Positions 35,130-44,187 of a stretch of DNA of 64,000 bases are shown here, in pieces. The notes beneath the pieces are model-generated. The model worked only from the letters and a program-made list of their open reading frames with translations, was not told the DNA's origin and ran no database searches. A program made the translations under genes and the position numbers. This DNA is from Hominimerdicola alba 8 (GTDB taxonomy: Bacteria; Bacillota; Clostridia; Oscillospirales; Ruminococcaceae): positions 56,169 through 120,168 of the forward strand of contig NZ_ADKM02000066.1 in assembly GCF_000178155.2 (NCBI RefSeq), read 5' to 3'. The stretch's first letter is position 1. Each line of letters begins with the position of its first letter.

Positions 35130-37958
35130 ATGCCAATAAACGAAATAATCATAAAAGGTGCGAAAGAGCATAACCTTAAAAACATCGACCTGACCATACC
35201 GCGTGACAAGCTGGTGGTGATGACGGGGCTTTCGGGGTCGGGCAAAAGTTCGCTGGCGTTCGATACTATTTATGCTGACGGTCAGCGGCGGTATGTTGAG
35301 TCACTGTCATCTTACGCGAGAATGTTTCTGGGGCAGATGGACAAGCCCGATGTGGACAGCATCGAGGGGCTGTCGCCAGCCATCTCCATCGACCAGAAGA
35401 CCACATCTAAGAACCCCCGCTCGACAGTGGGAACTGTCACTGAGGTATACGACTATCTGCGACTGCTTTATGCGAGGATAGGCGTGCCCCACTGCCCTGT
35501 ATGCGGCCGCGAGATAAAACAGCAGACGGTCGATCAGATAGTCGATCAGCTGATGGCGCTGGAAGAGGGCACGAAACTACAGCTGTTAGCCCCCATAATA
35601 CGCGGGCGCAAGGGCACTCATGTCAAGGAGTTCGAGCAGGCGAGAAAGTCGGGCTTTGCAAGGGTGAGGGTCGATGGGATAAACTACGACCTTTCGGAGA
35701 ACATCGAACTTGAAAAGAACAAAAAGCACACCATCGAGATAGTGGTGGACAGGATAGCCATAAAACCCGGCGTAAAGTCAAGGCTGACTGACAGCATCGA
35801 AACATGCGCTTCACTGACAGGCGGACTGGTGACGGCTGATATCATCGGCGGGGAGGAAATGAGTTTCTCGCAAAACTACGCCTGCCCCGAACACGGCGTT
35901 TCCATCGGTGAACTTGCACCGCGCATGTTCTCATTCAACAACCCCTACGGTGCGTGTGAGAAATGTACGGGTCTGGGCGTTTTCCGCAGGATAGACCCCG
36001 ACCTCGTAGTGCCGAACAAAGAACTTTCCATAGCTGAGGGCGCGATAAAGGCAAGCGGCTGGACGGCTGAGAACGGTTCGGTGGCGATGATGTATTTCAA
36101 CGCCATATCCGAGCAGTACGGTGTGCCGCTGGATAAGCCTGTCAGCCGGCTGACTAAGGAACAGCTTGATTATTTCCTATACGGTACGGGCGAAGAGAAA
36201 CTGCACCTCAAGCGCGACAGCAAGTTCTATCAGGCGGAGTACGAAACTGCTTTCGAGGGTGTCATAAATAACCTCGAAAGGCGCTACAAGGAAACTTCAA
36301 GCGACTGGACGAAGAACGAGATAGAGGGCTATATGGCTGAGGAAGCCTGCCCCGCCTGCAAGGGCAGAAGACTTAAAGCCGAGAGCCTCAGTGTGACGGT
36401 GGGCGGGCTGAATATAGCCGAACTCTGCGACAAGAGCGTTGTCAGCGCACTGGAATTTTTCGACGGGCTGGAACTTTCTCAGCGTGACAGGCTGATAGGT
36501 GAGCGCATAATCAAGGAGATAAAGGACAGGCTGGGCTTCCTTGCCAGCGTGGGACTTGAATACCTGACGCTTTCACGTTCGGCAGGCACGCTTTCGGGCG
36601 GCGAGAGCCAGCGCATACGCCTTGCGACACAGATAGGTTCATCGCTGGTGGGCGTGCTGTATATTCTGGACGAGCCGTCCATCGGTCTGCACCAGCGCGA
36701 CAACGAAAAGCTGATAGCCACTCTGCGCCGCCTGCGCGATTTAGGCAATACGCTGATAGTGGTAGAGCATGACGAAGATACCATGTATGCGGCGGATTAT
36801 CTGGTGGATATAGGACCAGGTGCGGGCATACACGGCGGTGAAGTCGTGGCGGCAGGCACAGTGGAGGATATAAAGGCGTGCGAACGTTCGATAACAGGGC
36901 AGTATCTCAGCGGCAAGCGCAAGATACCCGTACCCACAGAGCGGCGCAAGGGAAACGGAAAATTCCTGACAGTAAAGGGCGCATCACAGAACAACCTGAA
37001 AGATGTGACCGTGAAAATACCGCTGGGGACTTTCACCTGTGTGACAGGCGTTTCGGGAAGCGGCAAGTCATCGCTGGTGAACGAAGTCATCTACAAGCAC
37101 CTTGCGGGCAAGCTGAACCGCGCAAAAGTCAGGGCGGGCGCTTTCACGAAGATGGAGGGTGTAAGCTATCTCGACAAGGTCATCAATATCGACCAGTCGC
37201 CCATCGGCAGAACGCCGCGCTCAAACCCCGCCACCTACACAGGGGTGTTCTCGGATATACGCGAACTTTTCGCACAGACACAGGACGCAAAGATGAAAGG
37301 CTATGGCGCGGGAAGATTTTCGTTCAATGTCAAGGGCGGCAGATGTGAAGCCTGCGAGGGCGACGGCATCATCAAGATAGAGATGCACTTCCTGCCAGAT
37401 GTTTACGTACCCTGCGAGGTCTGCGGCGGCAAGCGCTACAACCGCGAAACGCTGGAAGTCAAGTACAAGGGCAAGAGCATCTACGATGTGCTGGAGATGA
37501 CTGTAGAAGAGGGCGTGAAGTTCTTTGAGAACATGCCGAAGATACAGCGCAAGTTACAGACTCTCTACGAGGTAGGTCTTGGCTATGTGAAGATAGGTCA
37601 GCCTGCCACGACCCTTTCGGGCGGTGAGGCACAGCGCGTCAAGCTGGCGACCGAACTTTCAAAACGCGCCACAGGCAAGACCATCTATATACTTGACGAG
37701 CCGACCACAGGTCTGCACACGGCAGATGTCCACAAGCTGATAGAAGTTCTGCAAAGGCTGGCAGATGCGGGCAACACGGTACTTGTCATCGAACACAACC
37801 TCGATGTGATAAAGACAGCCGACCACATCATCGACTTGGGACCCGAAGGCGGCGACAAGGGCGGCACGATAGTCTGCACAGGCACCCCCGAAGATGTAGC
37901 GGCATGCAAGGAAAGCTACACAGGGCAATATCTGGCTAAGTTAATTCATAATTCATAA
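35130..37958 (+). CDS. uvrA: Excinuclease ABC subunit A
   Basis: 942 residues, normal length. Two ABC ATPase halves with Walker [13 protein letters not shown] and [14 protein letters not shown], signatures [12 protein letters not shown] and [12 protein letters not shown], and zinc-binding [12 protein letters not shown] and CEACEGDG...CEVCGGKR sets. UvrA finds DNA damage and loads UvrB. Start at 35130 with AAGAGGACG upstream; ten upstream codons overlap the previous gene. The last residues, Lys-Leu-Ile-His-Asn-Ser, come from a heptamer repeat that supplies the stop codon, so the native C-terminus has been replaced. Confidence 0.97.
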   Translation: MPINEIIIKGAKEHNLKNIDLTIPRDKLVVMTGLSGSGKSSLAFDTIYADGQRRYVESLSSYARMFLGQMDKPDVDSIEGLSPAISIDQKTTSKNPRSTVGTVTEVYDYLRLLYARIGVPHCPVCGREIKQQTVDQIVDQLMALEEGTKLQLLAPIIRGRKGTHVKEFEQARKSGFARVRVDGINYDLSENIELEKNKKHTIEIVVDRIAIKPGVKSRLTDSIETCASLTGGLVTADIIGGEEMSFSQNYACPEHGVSIGELAPRMFSFNNPYGACEKCTGLGVFRRIDPDLVVPNKELSIAEGAIKASGWTAENGSVAMMYFNAISEQYGVPLDKPVSRLTKEQLDYFLYGTGEEKLHLKRDSKFYQAEYETAFEGVINNLERRYKETSSDWTKNEIEGYMAEEACPACKGRRLKAESLSVTVGGLNIAELCDKSVVSALEFFDGLELSQRDRLIGERIIKEIKDRLGFLASVGLEYLTLSRSAGTLSGGESQRIRLATQIGSSLVGVLYILDEPSIGLHQRDNEKLIATLRRLRDLGNTLIVVEHDEDTMYAADYLVDIGPGAGIHGGEVVAAGTVEDIKACERSITGQYLSGKRKIPVPTERRKGNGKFLTVKGASQNNLKDVTVKIPLGTFTCVTGVSGSGKSSLVNEVIYKHLAGKLNRAKVRAGAFTKMEGVSYLDKVINIDQSPIGRTPRSNPATYTGVFSDIRELFAQTQDAKMKGYGAGRFSFNVKGGRCEACEGDGIIKIEMHFLPDVYVPCEVCGGKRYNRETLEVKYKGKSIYDVLEMTVEEGVKFFENMPKIQRKLQTLYEVGLGYVKIGQPATTLSGGEAQRVKLATELSKRATGKTIYILDEPTTGLHTADVHKLIEVLQRLADAGNTVLVIEHNLDVIKTADHIIDLGPEGGDKGGTIVCTGTPEDVAACKESYTGQYLAKLIHNS

Positions 37959-37960
37959 TT
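37943..37960 (+). repeat. Heptamer array at the uvrA stop
   Basis: AATTCAT twice plus AATT. It encodes the final Ile-His-Asn-Ser and stop of UvrA and directly abuts a MITE-like element. Confidence 0.8.
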
Positions 37961-38120
37961 GTGGTTATCCCGCTGACACACCACAAAAACAGCTGCTATA
38001 CAGAACTTAAGGTTCTTGGCGTATATCTTTCCCCCGCCGCAGGCGGGGGAAAGATATACTGCGATCAATTATCCTTTTGTTTACCGCATTTTTAGTTGGT
38101 GTGCTAAAGGGATAGTCATA
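37961..38120 (+). mobile_element. MITE-like element, family 1, long copy
   Basis: Ends match the element at 11856 (GTGGTTATCCCGCTGACACA; inverted ATGACTATCCCTTTAGCACA). An extra internal segment of about 55 bases carries a perfect hairpin, TATCTTTCCCCCGCC with GGCGGGGGAAAGATA. The following ATTCATAATTATTGACAGG is a further repeat start. Confidence 0.7.
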
Positions 38121-38162
38121 TTCATAATTATTGACAGGCATTACGGCTTTGAGTTTTTAGCT

Positions 38163-38200
38163 AAAAAAGCGTGGACGAAAAAAATTCGCCCACGCTTTTT
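38163..38200 (+). terminator. Terminator downstream of uvrA
   Basis: AAAAAAGCGTGGACGAA pairs with TTCGCCCACGCTTTTT with one mismatch. It separates the repair operon from the glycosylase promoter. Confidence 0.75.
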
Positions 38201-38211
38201 CGACGCGCCTC

Positions 38212-38240
38212 TTGCAAAACTGCGCGGATAGCGGTATAAT
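38212..38240 (+). promoter_or_regulatory. Promoter of the DNA glycosylase gene
   Basis: TTGCAA (38212-38217), 17-base spacer, TATAAT (38235-38240), only 16 bases before the start codon region. No LexA box. Confidence 0.7.
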
Positions 38241-38256
38241 ATATCGGGGTGATGAA

Positions 38257-38778
38257 ATGGGTGAGTACACACACATCGTACACGGGTTTGAGCCTGTTTT
38301 CGATAAGCACAGCAGGGTGCTGATACTGGGCAGTCTGCCATCGGTAAAGTCGCGGGAAGCGGGCTTTTACTACGGACACCCGCGCAACAGGTTCTGGGCG
38401 GTGCTGGCGGCGCTGACAGGTCAGCCGAAGCCCGAAAGCACCGAAGAAAAGCGGAAATTCCTGCTGGGGGCGGGCATAGCTGTCTGGGACGTTATCGCTG
38501 AGTGTGACATAATCGGTTCGAGCGATGCCAGCATAAAGAACGTGATACCTGCCGAACTTTCGGTGATAACAGCGGTCTGCCCGAATATAGCGGTCTTTGC
38601 CAACGGCGGTACAGCGGCGCGGCTGTACGGGAAATATCAGGCTGAAAAGACGGGTCTTCCCATAACGGCACTGCCATCGACCAGCCCTGCGAATGCCGCA
38701 TGGGGACTTGAACGACTGACCGCCGAGTGGGGGCGGCTTATGGTCGGGGCGCTTTCAGACGGGCGAGAACAGCTTTGA
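38257..38778 (+). CDS. DNA-deoxyinosine (hypoxanthine) glycosylase, UDG superfamily family 6
   Basis: 173 residues. Motif 1 is GSLPSVKSREAGFYYGHPRN with the family-6 Asn in YGHPRNRFW; motif 2 is LPSTSPANA. These distinguish it from Mug and from thermostable UDGs. The enzyme removes hypoxanthine from deaminated adenine, starting base excision repair. ATG 38257 follows CGGGGTGATGAA; the upstream frame runs through its promoter. It lies directly behind uvrA. Its 3' end overlaps the convergent gene at 38755 by 24 bases. Confidence 0.9.
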   Translation: MGEYTHIVHGFEPVFDKHSRVLILGSLPSVKSREAGFYYGHPRNRFWAVLAALTGQPKPESTEEKRKFLLGAGIAVWDVIAECDIIGSSDASIKNVIPAELSVITAVCPNIAVFANGGTAARLYGKYQAEKTGLPITALPSTSPANAAWGLERLTAEWGRLMVGALSDGREQL

Positions 38779-39474
38779 ACGCCCGCGCCTGCCGCTTTCG
38801 CTGACAAGTTGAAGCTGTTTCAGCACGCCGATGACCTGCCTTGCGCTGTCGCGGTCGATATGGCAGAGTTTTGCAAGTTCTGCTGAGGTGAATCTATCGG
38901 GCAGTGAAGCGGGCAGAAGTGCGGCATAATCTTCGGGGCGGGTGAGTACTATCTCGTCTGACATAGCAGTGGGCACACGGTCGAGTTTGGCAGTGCGCCC
39001 TCTTTTTTTCGTTGCACTGCGGAACTCTTCCACCGAAAGCACAGGCAGTCTTACGGTAAGGTTATCGTCAGCGAGGTGCTGTCTGATGCCGTAAAGCTGG
39101 GCGATGGCGTGGTAAACGGTAACATGTTTGGGTGAACGTCTGCGGGAGATAAGTTCGCCGCTTTCTTCATCGACAGTGATGATAGTTTTTTCCTTTTCAA
39201 CAGGGAACACCACCGTCACCCGACAGACGGGCAGCAGCGCGGCGAGTTTGCGGTCAAGGCGGTAAAGCTGTCTTGTCTGTATCTCGACCACACCGGCTTC
39301 ACATACACAATCGGCAACGAACCCGCCGACTTTTATCTCTTTGCTTTCGTCACCGCCGCCGTAGTATTCTTTCAGCACAGCATGTACGATCTTTTCGCCC
39401 AGTGTGCCGATGCCCTGACGGGGGCGTTCTGCGGTCATTTTTTTCAGTGCTTCGTCAAATCTCACGCTGTCCAT
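38755..39474 (-). CDS. Unknown protein with PD-(D/E)XK-like motif and C-terminal winged-helix-like region
   Basis: 239 residues. The first third reads like a restriction-endonuclease fold: Glu27 in LGEKIVHAVLKEYY, then VADCVCEAGVVEIQT with Asp55 and Glu64-Ile-Gln66 in place of the usual Glu-X-Lys. The middle binds the sequence RRSPKHVTVYHAIAQLYG; the last 65 residues (FTSAELAKLCHIDRDSARQV) look like a winged helix. I do not recognise a named family. Start by GAGGTGACAG upstream. The tail overlaps the convergent DNA glycosylase gene by 24 bases. A DNA-related role is inferred only from the motif and neighbours. Confidence 0.6.
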   Translation of the reverse strand: MDSVRFDEALKKMTAERPRQGIGTLGEKIVHAVLKEYYGGGDESKEIKVGGFVADCVCEAGVVEIQTRQLYRLDRKLAALLPVCRVTVVFPVEKEKTIITVDEESGELISRRRSPKHVTVYHAIAQLYGIRQHLADDNLTVRLPVLSVEEFRSATKKRGRTAKLDRVPTAMSDEIVLTRPEDYAALLPASLPDRFTSAELAKLCHIDRDSARQVIGVLKQLQLVSESGRRGRSKLFSPV

Positions 39475-39590
39475 TCTGTCACCTCTTTTTTTGGGAGATA
39501 CCCAAAACCAAAATAAATGCGCGGACGGTTCGCCCCCGACCACGCATTTCTATTTGTTCGCGATAAGCGATATCAGCCGATGATACCGCA

Positions 39591-40586
39591 TCATTTTTTG
39601 CGCTTGACTGCCACTGTCACCGCGCCGACTGTCAACAATACCGCCGCAATACCTATTGTAATAAACAAACGTATCGCATCATCAGTGTAATGCGCCTCGC
39701 CCTCGACTGTAGCAATGTAGAAGTATTCGCCCTTGCGCAGTTCCTTGTCTACAGTTTCGGCTATGACCTTGTGACCGTCAGCATTCGGGTGTATGTCGTA
39801 ATCTGACATGTTTGTCAGCTGAGAATTGCGCCCCTCAAACTGATTTCCGACATCTATCACTGTGTAGTGATGAACGCCGTCAGCATCGGCACCGTTTTTG
39901 ACTATCTCGTTGAAAGTGTCTATCTTGCCGTCGGCATAGTCTACCAGCATATCCCAGTCCTTGAAATATTCCACAGGATTGTAAAGTGTCTGTATGTATA
40001 TCTCGCCGTCTGTCTTTTCGTGTATCTTTTGGGCTATCTCCGCAAGATTTGTTTTGTAGCCCTCCAGCGCTTCATCTATCTGGTCTGACATAGAAGTAAG
40101 CGAATCGAACGCCTCTTTAAGGTCTATTCTGCCGAAGTCAAAATCACCCTTTTCGGGGTCCCAGCCGAGTTTTTCAGCCGCACCGAAAATTATGTGCAGT
40201 ATGTCATTTCCACCGATGGATACGACCACCGCATCGCTGTTTTTCAGGTCTTCGTCCAGCACGCCGCCGTCAAGCAGGTCAAGCAGGTCTTGCGATGTGT
40301 CGCCCGATACCGCATCATTTATCATCGTGTGACCGCATTCGTCCTTAAGCAGTTCAGTGTATTCGCTGCCCAGCATCACGGGATAAGACTGACACTTATA
40401 CAGGTCTTCCTTGTCATAGCCCTCAAGACCGTAGCCTGCCGCTATCGAATCGCCCAGAAATACCATTTTGGGCGGTACAGGAACTTTTTTCATCTCTTCT
40501 ATCTTATCACGCTTTTTCAATGAACAACCTGTCATACTCAGCGTGACAGCACATACCGCCATCACCGCAGTCAGCCGCTTGAACAT
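39591..40586 (-). CDS. SGNH/GDSL hydrolase, membrane-anchored lipoprotein
   Basis: 331 residues. A lipobox Met-Thr-Gly-Cys (Cys21) is followed by a short basic linker, then VFLGDSIAAGYG (nucleophile Ser), VVSIGGNDI, and YDIHPNADGH with the catalytic Asp and His. A C-terminal helix (about 308-326) ends in a VKRKK basic tail, so it may be anchored at both ends. Family members are esterases or lipases; substrate unknown. GGAGGTAC precedes the ATG. It follows the pseudouridine synthase gene by 14 bases in the same direction. Confidence 0.85.
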   Translation of the reverse strand: MFKRLTAVMAVCAVTLSMTGCSLKKRDKIEEMKKVPVPPKMVFLGDSIAAGYGLEGYDKEDLYKCQSYPVMLGSEYTELLKDECGHTMINDAVSGDTSQDLLDLLDGGVLDEDLKNSDAVVVSIGGNDILHIIFGAAEKLGWDPEKGDFDFGRIDLKEAFDSLTSMSDQIDEALEGYKTNLAEIAQKIHEKTDGEIYIQTLYNPVEYFKDWDMLVDYADGKIDTFNEIVKNGADADGVHHYTVIDVGNQFEGRNSQLTNMSDYDIHPNADGHKVIAETVDKELRKGEYFYIATVEGEAHYTDDAIRLFITIGIAAVLLTVGAVTVAVKRKK

Positions 40587-40600
40587 ATGCAGTACCTCCG

Positions 40601-41335
40601 TTATTTGCCTTTTGTTATCGCCGTTCTTATCGCTCTCAGTTCATCGGGTTTGAGTTCGCGCCATTCGCCCGCTTTCAGCATGCCCAGCCTGAGGGGACCC
40701 ACCGCAGTTCTCTTCAGCCTTGCGACTTCCAGCCCTACAGCTTCGCACATCTTTCTTATCTGTCTGTTCCTGCCCTCGTGGATAGTCATTTGCAGTACCA
40801 CGCGGTTAGGCTGTTTATCCAGCACCACAACCGAACATTCCGCAGTCATACGACCGTCTATCTCAACGCCAGATGCCAGCTTGACCAGCTGTTCATCATT
40901 TATATCGGGTCTTACCGTGACTCTGTAGGTCTTAGCCACATGCCTTGACGGGTGCATTATGTCGTTTGCGAAACCGCCGTCGTTGGTCAGCAGCAGCAGA
41001 CCCTCCGAATCCTTGTCCAGTCTGCCCACAGGGTAGACTCTTTCGGGCACACCGTCCAGCAGGTCGGTGACGCATTTTCTGTTAAGTTCATCGTTCATCG
41101 TGGTCACATAGCCTCTCGGCTTGTGAAGCATTATGTAATACAAATTCCTCTTTTTCGGTTGGTCGATTTTGATGCCATCGACCACGATAAGGTCTTTTCC
41201 GGGAAGAGCCTTGTCACCCAGTGTGACCTTTCTTCCGTTCACCGTGACCTTACCTGCCGCGATGAACTCCTCAGCCTTTCTGCGCGAGCAGAACCCGCTT
41301 TCCGCTATTATCTTCTGAATTCTTATCTTCTCCAT
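40601..41335 (-). CDS. rluB: Pseudouridine synthase, RsuA/RluB family
   Basis: 244 residues. An N-terminal S4 domain (RIQKIIAESGFCSRRKAEEF, then GKVTVNG) is followed by the synthase domain with GRLDKDSEGLLLLTND (catalytic Asp) and HEGRNRQIRKM. In Firmicutes this group modifies helix 89 of 23S rRNA; separation from RsuA is not certain, so the symbol is provisional. ATG 41335 is set by AGGAGTAATC. The leader up to the site is shared with the zinc-ribbon gene at 27505, since both are preceded by copies of the 200-bp repeat. It is often found near scpB, as here, but repeats have separated them. Confidence 0.88.
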   Translation of the reverse strand: MEKIRIQKIIAESGFCSRRKAEEFIAAGKVTVNGRKVTLGDKALPGKDLIVVDGIKIDQPKKRNLYYIMLHKPRGYVTTMNDELNRKCVTDLLDGVPERVYPVGRLDKDSEGLLLLTNDGGFANDIMHPSRHVAKTYRVTVRPDINDEQLVKLASGVEIDGRMTAECSVVVLDKQPNRVVLQMTIHEGRNRQIRKMCEAVGLEVARLKRTAVGPLRLGMLKAGEWRELKPDELRAIRTAITKGK

Positions 41336-41347
41336 GATTACTCCTAT

Positions 41348-41960
41348 CTTAAATGGGGGCGAAGCCCCCATACCCCCACGCGCGCCGCCTGCCAACGCAG
41401 GCTATTCACTCATTTCGCTCCCCTACGGGTCGCTTCAATCGTTCATACGCCTGCGCGGCGCGCTCTTTGGCAGGCATTCAGCTTTGTTTCGCCCGCATTA
41501 TTTTGTTTTGGTTTATTATTGTGGGATTTGCCACATGATTTTCTTAAATGGGGGCTGACTCGCCCCCATGCTCCCACGCTCCGCCGCGCCGAGAGGGTTA
41601 TCGCTTCGTTCACACGCGACTGTGTCGGCGTTGTTCACCTCTCGCGATAACGCGGCGCGGGTCGCTCTTTGGCAGGTATTCTGGCTTTGTTCGCCCGCAT
41701 TATTTTGTTTTGGTTTATTTTTGTGTGATCTGCCACATGATTTTCTTAAATGGGGGCTGACTCGCCCCCATACCCCCGCGCTCCGCCGCGCCGAGAGGGT
41801 TATCGCTTCGTTCCCAAAATGCCCCTACGGGTCATTTTGCTCACTCTCGCGATAATGCGGCGCGGGTCGCTCTTTGGCAGGCATTCTGGCTTTGTTCGCC
41901 CGCATTATTTTGTTTTGGTTTTTTTGGGGGAAAATGCCCCATGTTATTCTTAATGGGGGA
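41348..41960 (-). repeat. Tandem array of a ~200-bp repeat upstream of rluB
   Basis: Three units begin at 41348, 41543 and 41745 with CTTAAATGGGGGC, a fourth partial at 41949. Units are 195, 202 and 204 bases. Each holds GGGGGC...GCCCCCA, CGCCGCGC, TTTGGCAGGYATTC, GGCTTTGTT, CCGCATTATTTTGTTTTGG and CCACATGATTTT. Differences between units are clustered in the middle third. A single diverged copy lies at 27512-27720. No coding frame is shared between units. Confidence 0.85.
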
Positions 41961-41989
41961 TATCCCCTACACTCTTTCGGGAAATTGTG

Positions 41990-42105
41990 CTTGTATCTGC
42001 ACAGCTTTGTGTGTACCGGCGGCGGGAGCAAGCCCCCGCCCTACAACGTTAACGCGCATAACTTTCGCCCATGCCAATAATTATGAATTATGAATTATGA
42101 ATTGC
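41990..42105 (-). repeat. Repeat start and heptamer array at the carboxypeptidase stop
   Basis: Minus-strand order: heptamers (AATTCAT)n over 42078-42104, then AATTATTGGCATGGGCGAAAG, then the GGGAGCAAGCCCCCGCCCTA phrase inverted. The array encodes the last residues of the carboxypeptidase. Confidence 0.75.
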
Positions 42106-43167
42106 CCAAAAGCCCCGCCGAGCGATAATGCGCCCGCCGAGATAATAGACGACCTCGCCCAGCTTTTCGTCCTTTTTTATGGGACGGTAAATGAAATGTG
42201 GCAGAAACAGCCTGCTTTCGACCTTTTGTGCGGTTTCGGGCATCATTGTCATCACCATGTCGGGGATCTCGCAGACTATCTCACTGCCGTCTGCAACAGG
42301 GATCTTCACTGCGCTGTTTCGGGGTCTTATGCGCATTTGTTCCACCTTGCCGAAACAGTGATCGAACAGCGCCATGTGGTCGCGCCAGTCGTCGGGGTCG
42401 TTGAGGGTCACGCAGATGAGTTCACAGCCTTCGCGCATGCACGATGATACCAGACATCTCCGCGCCTTGTCGGTGAAGCCCGTTTTTATGCCCGTTATGC
42501 CGCTTATTTTCAGCAGTTTGTTGGAGTTTATCAGCCACCTGTCATAAGGCGGGTCACCGAAAAACACCTTAGCTTTTTGCAGACTGCAAATGTCACGAAA
42601 ATTCTGATCTTTCATAGCTTCTGCGGCGAGTTTTGCCATATCCCGCGCGGTGGAATAGTGGTCATCGGTGTAGTCATCAAGACCTGACGGTGTGACAAAA
42701 TGTGTGTCGAACAGCCCCATTTCAGCGGCTCTGCGGTTCATAAGTTCCACAAAAGCATCTACACTGCCCGCCACCCTGACAGCCGCCGCGTTTGCCGCAT
42801 CGTTGCCGCTGGGCAGGAGCATTCCGCAGGCGAGATCTCTCAGCGAAACCTCATCGCCTTTTTGAAGTCCCATCGAACTGCCCTCAGTCATTATCGCCTG
42901 ACTGTCAACGATGAACCGCTCATCGAGGTCATTTTGTTCAAGTACTATCAGCGCCGACATGATTTTAGTGGTACTAGCCATCGGAAGCTGTTCATCGGCG
43001 TTTTTTTCAAACAGTACTTCATCTGTCGCACCGTTGTAGACTATAGCCGCTTTTGCCGAAACATCGGGCAATTCTTCCGCGCTGACATTTATCCTGCTTA
43101 TGGAAAATATCAGCATCAGCGCCAGCACTGCCGCGCCTGCACAGAGTTTTATTTTATCGAGCCGCAT
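42088..43167 (-). CDS. dacF: D-alanyl-D-alanine carboxypeptidase (S11, DacF-like)
   Basis: 359 residues. Signal peptide to about residue 30 (hydrophobic core AAVLALMLIFSI). The penicillin-binding motifs are complete: Ser65-Thr-Thr-Lys68, Ser120-Gly-Asn122 and KTGFT near residue 225. A C-terminal beta domain and basic region follow. S11 enzymes trim the terminal D-Ala from peptidoglycan stem peptides and set cross-linking. GGGAGTGG precedes ATG 43167; a longer frame upstream runs into repeat sequence. The protein ends Trp-Ala-Ile-His-Asn-Ser from a heptamer repeat, so any original membrane-anchor helix at the C-terminus appears lost. Confidence 0.92.
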   Translation of the reverse strand: MRLDKIKLCAGAAVLALMLIFSISRINVSAEELPDVSAKAAIVYNGATDEVLFEKNADEQLPMASTTKIMSALIVLEQNDLDERFIVDSQAIMTEGSSMGLQKGDEVSLRDLACGMLLPSGNDAANAAAVRVAGSVDAFVELMNRRAAEMGLFDTHFVTPSGLDDYTDDHYSTARDMAKLAAEAMKDQNFRDICSLQKAKVFFGDPPYDRWLINSNKLLKISGITGIKTGFTDKARRCLVSSCMREGCELICVTLNDPDDWRDHMALFDHCFGKVEQMRIRPRNSAVKIPVADGSEIVCEIPDMVMTMMPETAQKVESRLFLPHFIYRPIKKDEKLGEVVYYLGGRIIARRGFWAIHNS

Positions 43168-43202
43168 TTTACCACTCCCAAAAAATTTTCTTTTCGGGAA
43201 TA

Positions 43203-43641
43203 GTATTGCCCGCATCTGCGCTGTTATTTGTGGAAATTTTCGGGAAAATTGCGTGCCGCCACATGCTGACGTGTTTTGTGTGCATCTTATTTGCTTTGCG
43301 CACCACATTTGCGGGCTGGCTGTTCTCTTGTAGGGACTGCTTGCCCGCCCGCCGGGTCTTGTGCCTTGAAATATTGACATTCTATCAATTTAGCGCGTCA
43401 TGCGACAGTGTCGGCATGACCGTCCTCCGAAAACGCCGGCGCTGTTTAACGACGGCAAAGCTGTCGCGCTAATTAACGCGGACATTTCGTCACGCTCCCG
43501 AAAGAACTGCGTTTGTTGGGATCTTGTGCGCCACTCCGATCAATGGCAAATTGCCCGCTTTTTGGGTCGGAAGATCGATGTGTTTATCCGACTTTTGGGC
43601 TTTCATTTTGTTTTGATTTTATTGTTTGCGGTCATTATCGC
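43203..43641 (-). repeat. GC-rich intergenic repeat, inverted copy
   Basis: The plus-strand text GACTGCTTGCCCGCCCGCCGGG, GACAGTGTCGGCATGAC, GTCGCGCTAA, AATTGCCCGCTTTTTGGGTC and TATCCGACTTTTGGGCTTT recurs at 60830-61080. It lies between the carboxypeptidase and the YtfJ-like gene. No gene seen. Confidence 0.65.
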
Positions 43642-44061
43642 TTAATTATCAAACTCTGCGTAATCGTCGGTCTCTTCGCTTGCTTTATTGCCCTTCTTGC
43701 CGTCAATGAATGAGGTTATCTTATCAAGTACAGTGGGCACCATATCGACGATAGCATTGCCCGACGGCGAATTTGCAGTTATCTGTAACAGCTTCACTTC
43801 GCCTTTATAAATGGCAATGAATGCCACAGGTGTTATGGTGACTCCGCCGCCCGAACCGCCGCCAAAAGTGTCTTTCGTGCTTTTGGTAGGCAGGTCTGAA
43901 CCGCCCGATGCAAAGCCTACACTGACTTTAGATACAGGGATTATCGTTGTGCCGTCCCCTGTAACTATCGGCTTGCCGACTATAGCTTCGCCGTCCGCCA
44001 GTTCTTTGACTTTGTTCATGGCTGTGTTTACCAGTGCTTCTATCTTAGTGCTTTCGTTCAT
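43642..44061 (-). CDS. ytfJ: YtfJ-like (GerW family) sporulation-associated protein
   Basis: 139 residues. Typical pattern: ALVNTAMNKVKELADGEAIV at the N-terminus, GDGTTIIPVSKVSVGFASGG, a Gly-rich GGGSGGGV turn, then ITPVAFIAIYKGEVKLLQI. In Bacillus the relative is needed for a germinant receptor function; it also occurs in clostridia with unclear sporulation, so function here is open. It is commonly next to DUF2953 and scpB, as here. ATG 44061 follows AAAGGTTG; a TTG three codons upstream is less likely. Confidence 0.88.
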   Translation of the reverse strand: MNESTKIEALVNTAMNKVKELADGEAIVGKPIVTGDGTTIIPVSKVSVGFASGGSDLPTKSTKDTFGGGSGGGVTITPVAFIAIYKGEVKLLQITANSPSGNAIVDMVPTVLDKITSFIDGKKGNKASEETDDYAEFDN

Positions 44062-44088
44062 ATTTAACAACCTTTCTGTTTAGTTTTT

Positions 44089-44186
44089 CCCCAATTTTGA
44101 TGTGTATTGCTGATGATACAAAATGGCTGTTCTTTCGTATTGTTCCCCCGCCTTCGGCGGGGGAACAATACACAACCAAATTGGGA
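44089..44186 (-). mobile_element. MITE-like element, family 2, copy B
   Basis: About 98 bases between CCCCAATTTTG and AAATTGGGA, with an internal perfect hairpin GTTCCCCCGCC/GGCGGGGGAAC. It fills the whole gap between the DUF2953 stop (44188) and the YtfJ leader, so it has landed inside the operon without breaking either gene. Confidence 0.7.
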
Positions 44187-44187
44187 T

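Noticed and set aside
36000..38000. Frames antisense to uvrA
   Set aside because: Shadows of a high-GC codon pattern; uvrA is complete with all motifs.
41334..41953. Frames in the 200-bp tandem array
   Set aside because: The units differ by lengths that are not multiples of three, so no frame is shared.
43100..43472. Frames in the gap between the carboxypeptidase and YtfJ-like genes
   Set aside because: They fall in a repeated GC-rich stretch and differ in the related copy at 60690-61091.
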